From positions 3,038,001 through 3,102,000 of the forward strand of contig NZ_CP084472.1 in assembly GCF_020405225.1 (NCBI RefSeq): 64,000 nucleotides of DNA. Direction: 5' to 3'. Every line of letters starts with the position of its first letter. Position 1 is the stretch's first letter. The DNA comes from Natrinema sp. DC36. Its GTDB lineage: Archaea > Halobacteriota > Halobacteria > Halobacteriales > Natrialbaceae. Both the position numbers and the translations under genes were made by a program. Shown here piece after piece: positions 55,586 to 64,000 of this stretch. Under the pieces are notes generated by a model. The model was not told the DNA's origin and made no database searches. It saw nothing but the letters and a program-made list of their open reading frames with translations.

Positions 55586-56089
55586 CTACTCGAGCACCGA
55601 TCGGAACCGCACCGACGCCGAGCGCGTGTCGAGGATCGCCACGGTCCGATCCGCCTCGGATTTCGCCAGGAAGTGTGCGCCGGGATTGAGCACCGTCGTC
55701 CGTCCGTCATCGGTGAGCTCGCGCTCGTGGTGGTGGCCGTAACAGACGAAGTCGTACGTCTCGCCGGCGGCGATCGCTTCGACCTCGGCTTTGCTCTCGC
55801 CGTGGAGGACTGCAAACGAGAGCCCGTCGAACTCGAGGTCCGCGAACCGACCGTGAAGCTGGCTCTCACCGCCCAGCGAGTCGAAGGCTGCCTGGAGATT
55901 GGCGACGTCGCCGTCGTTGTTCCCGAGAACGCCGTGGAGTTCGAACTCCTCGAAGTACGGCACTATCAGCGGAGCGATAAAGTCGCCGCAGTGGATGACA
56001 ATCTCGACGCCCTCCTCCCGAAAAATCTCGATGGCGCGTTCGGTCGCCTCGGCGTTGTCGTGCGTGTCCGAAATGATGCCGACGTTCAT
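55586..56089 (-). CDS. YfcE/MJ0936-type metallophosphodiesterase
   Basis: This 167-aa calcineurin-like phosphoesterase has the metal-binding motifs in order: SDTHDN (residues 7-12), HCGDF, GNNDG, LHGE and YGHHHER. The length and order fit the small YfcE/MJ0936 phosphodiesterases. It starts 61 nt behind the end of rio1 in the same direction and may be co-transcribed. Confidence 0.95.
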   Translation of the reverse strand: MNVGIISDTHDNAEATERAIEIFREEGVEIVIHCGDFIAPLIVPYFEEFELHGVLGNNDGDVANLQAAFDSLGGESQLHGRFADLEFDGLSFAVLHGESKAEVEAIAAGETYDFVCYGHHHERELTDDGRTTVLNPGAHFLAKSEADRTVAILDTRSASVRFRSVLE

Positions 56090-56150
56090 ACACCTTCGCG
56101 CGCTGGCGAGCCACTAAGACGTTCGGGACGCCACGACGGCAGTGCGGCGA

Positions 56151-57026
56151 TCAGCTCCGCGAGGGATCCGGCTCCGGATTCGTGACGAACTCGAACAGCT
56201 CGTCGCCGGTCACCTCGAGCCCCTGCCGGGAGAAGAAACTCGCCACGTTCCGACAGTCCCGCTCGAGAAACTCGCGGCTGTTGGGGTGGTGGACGGTAAC
56301 GGCCTGCCCGAGGTCGATGAACACGAGTTGGCCCTCGCTTTCGTCGAAGACGACGTTGTACTCGCTCAGGTCGCCGTGGATCAGCCCCGCCGAGTAGAGT
56401 CGTCGCATGTACTCGCGCATGACCTCGTAGGCCGTCTGCGGGTTCTCGATAGTGACTTCGCCGAGGCGCTTCGCGCGCCCGTCCTCGGTACCGATGTACT
56501 CCATGACCAGCACGTTGCGCTCGGTGGCAAGGGGTTCCGGAACCCGCACGCCGGCCGCCTGCGCGCGCCGGAGGTTCGCGAGTTCCTTCTTGGTCCACGC
56601 GAGGACGACGTCCTTCTTCTTGCCGCCCAGACCCTCGAAGCGGGGGTCGCCTTCGAGGTAGTCGCGCATCTGCGTGAAGTTCGAGGCGTTGATCCGGTAG
56701 ATCTTGACCGCGACCTCGCGGTCGTCGCCCTGCGCGAGGTAGACGTTAGCCTCTTTGCCCGTCGAGAGCGGGCCGCCGAACGCATCGACGTAGCCGTCCT
56801 GGACGAGTTTGTACAGCGCCGCCAGCGTCGCGTCGTCGAACACCGACTGCTCGACTTTGAACTGATCGGCGTCTTTGATCCGCTCCTCGAACTGCTCGAA
56901 CTTCCGATCGCGCTTGCGAGCGATGCGATCGGCGTCGGTCTCCGAGACGTCGATCTCCTCCCACTCGTCGCCCGGGCTCTCGACGTCCTCGAGGTCGACC
57001 AGTCCGAACTCCGTTCCCTGTCCCAT
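56151..57026 (-). CDS. rio1: Rio1-type serine protein kinase
   Basis: This 291-aa atypical kinase acts in ribosome biogenesis. The ATP-binding loop is STGKEANVYLA, the conserved Lys is in VAVKIYR, the catalytic loop is HGDLSEYNVVF, and the metal site is FIDLGQAV. The ATG at 57026 (GQGTEFGLVDLEDVE) is the natural start; a much longer in-frame extension has no family match. Confidence 0.95.
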   Translation of the reverse strand: MGQGTEFGLVDLEDVESPGDEWEEIDVSETDADRIARKRDRKFEQFEERIKDADQFKVEQSVFDDATLAALYKLVQDGYVDAFGGPLSTGKEANVYLAQGDDREVAVKIYRINASNFTQMRDYLEGDPRFEGLGGKKKDVVLAWTKKELANLRRAQAAGVRVPEPLATERNVLVMEYIGTEDGRAKRLGEVTIENPQTAYEVMREYMRRLYSAGLIHGDLSEYNVVFDESEGQLVFIDLGQAVTVHHPNSREFLERDCRNVASFFSRQGLEVTGDELFEFVTNPEPDPSRS

Positions 57027-57192
57027 CTGTCCGGACCTACGCGACGAGTGCGGGTAAATACTGGGTATCGGTCGGCCGGTCTCGAGCCGATGGCGACCGG
57101 GCAAGCGCTCGCGTCTTCCTTTTCCGACTGCCCGTCGTAGTAGCGGCAATGAGTCGCACGACCGAACGGTGTCCGACAGTCGAGGGGAACCG

Positions 57193-57573
57193 ATGACGGA
57201 GTACGACGTGACGCTCGAGCGGACCGACGGCCCGACCCGGACGATCGCTATCGACGAGGACGAGACGGTACTCGAGGCGGCCCAGCGGGCCGGCGTTCGG
57301 CTCCCGTACGATTGTCGGAAAGGAACGTGTATCACCTGCGTCGGTCGGCTGATCGGACTCGAGACGGAAGAGCACGACACCGAGGAAAGCGAAACGGACC
57401 GCCCGCTCGAAGTCGCCGATGCATTCACCTATCGACGGTCGCCGGCGGCGCTGACTGACCCCGAACGGGCGGACGGCTACGTCCTGCTGTGTATCGCCTC
57501 GCCGCGAGCCGACTGCCGCCTCGAGGTCGGTCCGCGGGTCCGCGCCGAAGTCGGCGACAGTCCCTGGGCATAG
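57193..57573 (+). CDS. 2Fe-2S ferredoxin (first of two flanking SBP56)
   Basis: This 126-aa plant-type ferredoxin has cluster ligands C41, C46 and C49 (DCRKGTCITC) and C100 (YVLLCIASPRADC). An acidic insert separates the motifs (EEHDTEESETDR). The ATG at 57193 gives the family N-terminus (TEYDVTLE). It lies 60 nt before the SBP56 gene. A closely related ferredoxin follows that gene, so the three may form one functional unit. Confidence 0.93.
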   Translation: MTEYDVTLERTDGPTRTIAIDEDETVLEAAQRAGVRLPYDCRKGTCITCVGRLIGLETEEHDTEESETDRPLEVADAFTYRRSPAALTDPERADGYVLLCIASPRADCRLEVGPRVRAEVGDSPWA

Positions 57574-57633
57574 GTCCTTCCCGCTCTCGTCACCCCGACC
57601 AGATTTATCTACTCGTTCGTGGTCGGTACAGCT

Positions 57634-59046
57634 ATGAGTGATGCTAGCACGCCAGGTGACGTCGAACCGAGCCACGATCACGAGCACCACCACGAGGGAC
57701 CCGGCTACGCGACGCCCCAGGCCGCGATCGAGGAGGGCGAGCGGGAGGAACTGGCCTACGTGATGGGGCTCTACGTCGGCACCGACGTCGACGCGCCGGA
57801 CTTCGTCTCGGTCGTCGACCTCGATCCCGACTCGGACACCTACTGCGAGATCGTCGACCGCATCGAACTGCCGAATCGCGGGGACGAACTCCACCACTTC
57901 GGGTGGAACGCCTGTTCGTCGTCTTGTCACATGGACGGTCTCGAGCGGCGACACCTGATCGTCCCGGGCCAGCGCTCCTCGCGGATCCACGTGATCGACG
58001 CGCAAGACCGGCGGAATCCCGAACTCGAGACGGTGATCGAACCCGAGGAGGTCTTCGAATACGACCTCTCGGCACCGCACACCGTCCACTGCATCCCGGA
58101 CGGGGAGATCCTGATCAGCATGCTCGGCGACGCCGACGGCGAGTTGCCGGGCGGCTTCCTCGAGTTGAACGAGGACTTCGAAATCGAAGGGCGGTGGGAG
58201 CCGCCGGGCGAGATCGAGATGAACTACGACTACTGGTACCAGCCCCGCCAGAACGTGATGGTCTCGAGCGAGTGGGCCGCCCCCAAGACGTACTACCCCG
58301 GATTCGACCTCGAGGACGTCGAGGAAGGGAACTACGGTCAGCGGCTCCACTTCTGGGACTGGGAGGCGGGCACCGTCGAGCAGACGATCGATCTCGGCGA
58401 GGAGGGGCTGATTCCCCTCGAGGTGCGCTTTCTCCACACCCCCGAATCGACCCACGGGTTCGTGGGAGCCGCGCTCTCGTCGAATATCTTCCACTTCTGG
58501 CGCGATGAGAGCGCGGCCGACGGTGACGGAGAGTACCGTGCGGAGAAGGTGATCGACTTCGAGAGCCGGGAGCACGACGACTGGGACATGCCGGTCCCCG
58601 CGCTCCCGACGGACATCTTGATCTCGATGGACGATCGGTACCTGTTCGGCTCGAACTGGCTCCACGGCGAGGTCTGGATGTACGATATCTCGGATCCGTC
58701 GAACCCGCGGCGAGCCGACTCGCTCTCGGTCGGCGGCACCTTCGGCGAGGTCCAGGAGGTCCAAGGCCGCGAGTTGGCCGCCGGCCCGCAGATGATACAG
58801 CTCTCGCTCGACGGCGAACGCCTCTACTGGACCACCTCGCTGTTCTCCTCGTGGGACGACCAGTTCTACCCCGAGGAGTCCGAGCGCGGCTCAGTGATGC
58901 TGAAAGCCGACGTCGACCCTCGGAAGGGGACGATGGAACTCGATGAGGACTTCCTCGTCGACTGGGGAGAGTGTCCGGCGGGGCCAGCTCGCGCCCACGA
59001 GATCCGGTGGCCCGACGGCGACTGCACGAGCGACGTCTGGCAGTGA
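57634..59046 (+). CDS. Selenium-binding protein 56 / methanethiol oxidase homologue
   Basis: This 470-aa protein follows human SELENBP1 and bacterial methanethiol oxidase over its length: LHHFGWNACSSSCH, SSRIHVIDAQ, YDYWYQPRQNVMVSSEWAAP, LHFWDWEAGTVEQTIDL, GFVGAALSSNIFHFW, TDILISMDDRYLFGSNWLHGEVWMYDISDP, GGPQMIQLSLDGERLYWTTSLFSSWD-like and AHEIRWPDGDCTSD. The family oxidises methanethiol to formaldehyde, sulfide and H2O2 with copper. The usual CSSC motif has an extra residue here (CSSSC). The His-rich N-terminus (HDHEHHHE) could bind metal. Confidence 0.95.
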   Translation: MSDASTPGDVEPSHDHEHHHEGPGYATPQAAIEEGEREELAYVMGLYVGTDVDAPDFVSVVDLDPDSDTYCEIVDRIELPNRGDELHHFGWNACSSSCHMDGLERRHLIVPGQRSSRIHVIDAQDRRNPELETVIEPEEVFEYDLSAPHTVHCIPDGEILISMLGDADGELPGGFLELNEDFEIEGRWEPPGEIEMNYDYWYQPRQNVMVSSEWAAPKTYYPGFDLEDVEEGNYGQRLHFWDWEAGTVEQTIDLGEEGLIPLEVRFLHTPESTHGFVGAALSSNIFHFWRDESAADGDGEYRAEKVIDFESREHDDWDMPVPALPTDILISMDDRYLFGSNWLHGEVWMYDISDPSNPRRADSLSVGGTFGEVQEVQGRELAAGPQMIQLSLDGERLYWTTSLFSSWDDQFYPEESERGSVMLKADVDPRKGTMELDEDFLVDWGECPAGPARAHEIRWPDGDCTSDVWQ

Positions 59047-59077
59047 GCGGCCGCGAAACCGACATTTGGCCGAGCAC

Positions 59078-59467
59078 ATGACGAGCCACGACGTGACCCT
59101 CGAGTGGCCGGACGGCCGGACGCGGACCGTCGAGGTCGATGAGAACGAAACGATCCTCGAGGCTGCCGAGTGCGACGGCAGCGTGCTCCCGTACGGCTGT
59201 CGGACGGGCGCCTGCGGGACCTGTTCCGGACGGCTGCTCGAGGTCGAAGGGACGCGGCCACCGAATAGCGAGCGCGCCGGAGACGGAGACGCCGACGTGT
59301 GTGCCGTCGACGACGCCGTCGCGTATCGCCGGCTGCCACGAGCGCTGAAGGACAGGCATCGGGCGGCCGGCTACGTGCTCCTGTGTATCGCCTCCCCGCG
59401 GGCCGACTGTCGGATCGAGGTCGGCTCGAGCGTTCACAGCGAACTGGTGGATAACCCGTGGAAGTGA
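59078..59467 (+). CDS. 2Fe-2S ferredoxin (second, paralogue)
   Basis: This 129-aa ferredoxin has ligands C41, C46 and C49 (GCRTGACGTC) and a fourth cysteine in YVLLCIASPRADC. It is clearly paralogous to the protein at 57193, with the same N-terminal DVTLE..DG.TRT and C-terminal segments. It starts 31 nt after the SBP56 stop, so it is probably in the same operon. Confidence 0.92.
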   Translation: MTSHDVTLEWPDGRTRTVEVDENETILEAAECDGSVLPYGCRTGACGTCSGRLLEVEGTRPPNSERAGDGDADVCAVDDAVAYRRLPRALKDRHRAAGYVLLCIASPRADCRIEVGSSVHSELVDNPWK

Positions 59468-59533
59468 TTCTGTAGATCTTACAGTGTCCGACCCGGCGAA
59501 AATATATACTATTGGAATTTTTTAGGAATAAGT

Positions 59534-59959
59534 ATGGTGTCACCTCTCCGCGTCCACACGCTTCCTCCAGCATGGCGATTCGCGCTCATCGGTGCGATAG
59601 CCTCGCTACCTGTCACCGCCATTCTAAACTGGCTGCCTAATTCGGAGGGGACCATCGGCGGTGGTATAATGATAATCGGAGCGTTCGTCGCAGGAGTCAT
59701 CGCCGCAATCCGCTCGTCAAACCCAAGTGCTGCTGGACTCCGCGCTGGTTTTATTGGTGGCGTCCTCGGACTGCTCATATTCATTGCGACAGCAGGTACG
59801 ACGGCACCATGGTCGCTACGGAGAGTCGTATTTGTCGTCTTCGCCAGTGGACTGGTGGTGTGTGTTGCACCCCTATTCGGTCTCGGATTCGGTCGTGTCG
59901 GTGGGTGGGTGGCAAACACCGTTGGCTCCCGATGGACGACCAACGTGGACGCATCATAA
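59534..59959 (+). CDS. DUF5518-like four-helix membrane protein
   Basis: This 141-aa protein has about four transmembrane helices and the glycine-rich segments GGGIMIIGAFVAGVIAA and AGLRAGFIGGVLGLLIFI. They resemble the haloarchaeal DUF5518 family (recalled). Base composition is more AT-rich than the neighbours. A TATA-like AATATATACT (about 59500) precedes it. Function unknown. Confidence 0.7.
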   Translation: MVSPLRVHTLPPAWRFALIGAIASLPVTAILNWLPNSEGTIGGGIMIIGAFVAGVIAAIRSSNPSAAGLRAGFIGGVLGLLIFIATAGTTAPWSLRRVVFVVFASGLVVCVAPLFGLGFGRVGGWVANTVGSRWTTNVDAS

Positions 59960-60020
59960 CGACAGGCTGTCAGACAAAACTCCTGTACTGACCGTTCAAA
60001 GCGATCGGTCGATGTTATGA

Positions 60021-62309
<2,289 letters not shown>

Positions 62310-62386
62310 TCGCTCGAGACGGGTCGTGAGTACTCCCGAGACACTCACTCTCCGTCCGTTTCTAGATTGGCCATCCATCGTGCGGT

Positions 62387-62590
62387 GGCGCGCGCTATAG
62401 TGCGGTGAGTCGACGACGAACCGCACTGCGAACTCGTGCGAGGGATGAGCGAGCGGTGCGAGGCGCGAACACGGTGAGCGCCTCGGATAGCGAACGGTGA
62501 CTGAAGGGAACCGTGAGCGAGCGAGCGAATCGGTTGGGGAGGGTGTGGCGATTCCCTATTGCCAGCGTGAGCAGAACGCTTCGTGCAAAT
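62387..62590. repeat. Dispersed repeat family 1, copy d (inverted)
   Basis: It lies between converging ends of ligA and the 62633 gene. GGTGGCGCGCGCTATAGTGC begins it, with an 8-bp hairpin (62399-62406 with 62420-62427). Then come GTGCGAGGGATGAGCGAGCG, ATCGGTTGGGGAGGGTGTGG and CGTGAGCAGAACGCTTCG. It shares blocks with copies a, b and c in the opposite orientation to a and b. Confidence 0.78.
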
Positions 62591-62632
62591 GTATCCCCCA
62601 ACGGAGAGAGGATTCCGAGAAAGCGACGCTGA

Positions 62633-62818
62633 CTACCGACGAGTGAGCACCACGAAAACTGCGATCACGGCCACGACGACGCCGATAATCGTCGGGACGA
62701 GCTGTCCGGAGCCCCACTCCCAGCCCAACACCTGCGTACCGACGATCGCCACGAGCGCGACGGCCGCGCCGATCGCCGTGACGAGCGGGGACGAGTTCCG
62801 ACCGAGCGAGAGTGCCAT
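62633..62818 (-). CDS. Small two-helix membrane protein
   Basis: This 61-aa protein has two hydrophobic helices (VTAIGAAVALVAIVGTQVLG and VPTIIGVVVAVIAVFVVLTR). The ATG at 62818 (ALSLGRNSSPLV) is preferred over a longer in-frame start. It lies 57 nt downstream of the ArsA-like gene in the same direction. Function unknown. Confidence 0.6.
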   Translation of the reverse strand: MALSLGRNSSPLVTAIGAAVALVAIVGTQVLGWEWGSGQLVPTIIGVVVAVIAVFVVLTRR

Positions 62819-62875
62819 GGTCGTGTGTAGACCGTCTGACACCATGGATCTGGTGGTGAAAACCACTGTGATCGC

Positions 62876-63880
62876 TCAGGTCGGCAGCCGCTCGGCGATC
62901 ACCGCCAGCGACTCCCCGCCCTGCACCTCCCCCTCGAGGTCGGGCAGCGTCACCACCTCGAGCCCCGGAAACGTCTCGCGGATTTCGGCGAGCCGTTCCT
63001 CGTGGCGCGCCCGCCGCGACTCACAGCGCGGACAGCCCTCGTGGGGGTCCTCGAGCACCCGATTCACCACCAGCCGCTCGACCGACACGCCGGCCTCGCG
63101 AAGCCGTTCGACGAGCCGTTCGGACTCCGCGATGGCCATCGCTTCCGGAATCAGGACGACCCGAAACTCGGTCCGCTCGGGATCGGTGAGCAGGTCGCGG
63201 GCGCGCTCGAGGCGGGCCTGAAACGCCGCGAGGCTCTCGTCCTCGTCGTCGCGCCGCCCGCCGAGCATCGACATCGGTCCGAGTACCGCCGTCCGGGCCG
63301 CCGATCCGATCCGCTTCGCCTGCCCGCGAAGCGACTGGGCCGTCTCGAGCGCGCGTCCCATGGCCCCGGGCATGTCGAACAGCCGCAGGGTGTGGCCCGT
63401 CGGCGCGGTGTCGAAGACGACGACGTCCCACTCGCCGGAGTCGACGTACTCGACCAGCAGATCGAGCGCCGCGATCTCGTCGCTGCCGGCCGGCGCGCCG
63501 CCCGCAAAGAGTTCCTCGACTTCCGCGTCCGAGAGGCTGATCCCGGCGCTGCGCAGGTCCGCCGCCAGCGCCCGCGCCAGTTTCTCGTAGCGCTCTCGCT
63601 GCGTTTCGGGATCGATCTCGACCGCCCACAGACGTCCCGATTGGTCGTCCTCGGTCTCGAGCGGCGCGGCCGTCTCGGCACCTTCGAGTAGAGTGGGTGC
63701 CTCGAGTTCGGTCGGCTCCGGTCCGATATCGGCCTCGAGCGAGTCGGCGAGCGAGTGAGCGGGGTCGGTCGAGACGACGAGCGTCCGCCGGCCCGCGGCG
63801 GCCAGCGAGAGCCCGGTGGCCGCGGCGCAGGTCGTCTTACCGACGCCGCCCTTGCCGCCGTAGCAGATGCAGTCGGTCAC
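62876..63880 (-). CDS. ArsA/Get3-family ATPase
   Basis: This 334-aa P-loop ATPase has the deviant Walker A GGKGGVGKTT (about residues 8-17), the switch motif STDPAHSLADSL and the A-loop/switch II DTAPTGHTLRL. A CxxC pair in EGCPRCESRR matches the zinc-linked dimer site of Get3. A role in tail-anchored protein targeting or metal handling is family-based inference. The start is GTG at 63880. No arsenic genes are adjacent. Confidence 0.93.
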   Translation of the reverse strand: MTDCICYGGKGGVGKTTCAAATGLSLAAAGRRTLVVSTDPAHSLADSLEADIGPEPTELEAPTLLEGAETAAPLETEDDQSGRLWAVEIDPETQRERYEKLARALAADLRSAGISLSDAEVEELFAGGAPAGSDEIAALDLLVEYVDSGEWDVVVFDTAPTGHTLRLFDMPGAMGRALETAQSLRGQAKRIGSAARTAVLGPMSMLGGRRDDEDESLAAFQARLERARDLLTDPERTEFRVVLIPEAMAIAESERLVERLREAGVSVERLVVNRVLEDPHEGCPRCESRRARHEERLAEIRETFPGLEVVTLPDLEGEVQGGESLAVIAERLPT

Positions 63881-64000
63881 GGGGTCGTATACGGCCGGAA
63901 GAAACCTAAACCGATTGCCACGGTTGATGGAGTGTCATCGCTGGCGATCGGACTTTCGGTCGGGACTCGAGCGTGAAACGCAAGAGAGAAGCAGTCGCGC

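Overview
The window is a chromosomal segment of a high-GC haloarchaeon. The evidence is an archaeal 16S-tRNA-Ala(TGC)-23S operon on the minus strand, strongly acidic proteins, TATA-type promoters lying close to start codons, and archaeal or haloarchaeal markers (thermosome, MC1 chromatin protein, fused-repeat tRNA-splicing endonuclease, bacterial-type LigA and LeuRS). The style of the intergenic repeats suggests the Natrialbales (Natrinema/Haloterrigena-like), but that genus-level guess is only inference.

Layout. 1-4 kb: 5' half of 23S rRNA, tRNA-Ala, 16S rRNA and a roughly 600-nt array of tandem rRNA promoters, all reading left. 4.2-5 kb: wHTH regulator plus small membrane protein. 5.2-11.8 kb: 2-oxoacid dehydrogenase operon (E1 alpha, E1 beta, E2, E3) with lipA upstream, so the complex and its lipoylation enzyme are clustered. 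12-17.9 kb: PH-domain and membrane proteins, Ski2-like helicase, HAD phosphatase, TRAM protein, DJ-1/PfpI protein. 18-22.2 kb: a run of small secreted, four-helix membrane and membrane-anchored HTH proteins of unknown role. 22.2-29.9 kb: Lrp-type RAM protein, NucS-like/zinc-ribbon protein, endA, an ornithine-cyclodeaminase-family enzyme, ogt, a mosaic trpS and an unrecognised acidic protein. 29.9-36.3 kb: 7TM histidine kinase, UbiA prenyltransferase and pheST, preceded by a tiny Phe-rich leader ORF. 36.5-43.1 kb: AbrB-like protein, MC1, NarK-type transporter, pheA, peroxiredoxin, Hsp20, GIDE-like protein, SDR. 43.3-50.2 kb: leuS, then an HtrII-like transducer overlapping an opsin-like gene, then a DUF2071 protein. 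50.6-57 kb: alanine-dehydrogenase-like enzyme, thermosome, KH protein, PAC2 protein, phosphodiesterase, Rio1. 57.2-64 kb: ferredoxin - SBP56/methanethiol-oxidase homologue - ferredoxin, DUF5518 membrane protein, ligA, a small membrane protein, and an ArsA/Get3 ATPase.

Most striking: (1) the transducer-opsin pair at 46.3-49.3 kb keeps the sensory-rhodopsin operon architecture, but the retinal-binding lysine is arginine (R206) and other pocket residues are changed. It looks like a chromophore-less opsin still coupled to a chemotaxis transducer. (2) A 27-codon ORF ending FDFFFAR, followed by a hairpin, precedes pheST and looks like a leader-peptide control device. (3) trpS carries about 195 codons of AT-rich, rare-codon sequence in its catalytic core. 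(4) Every convergent gene gap longer than 200 bp carries a repeat element. Four of the five belong to one family whose central hairpin is kept while the stem sequence changes.

Function is inferred from sequence motifs and remembered family features; no database search was run.
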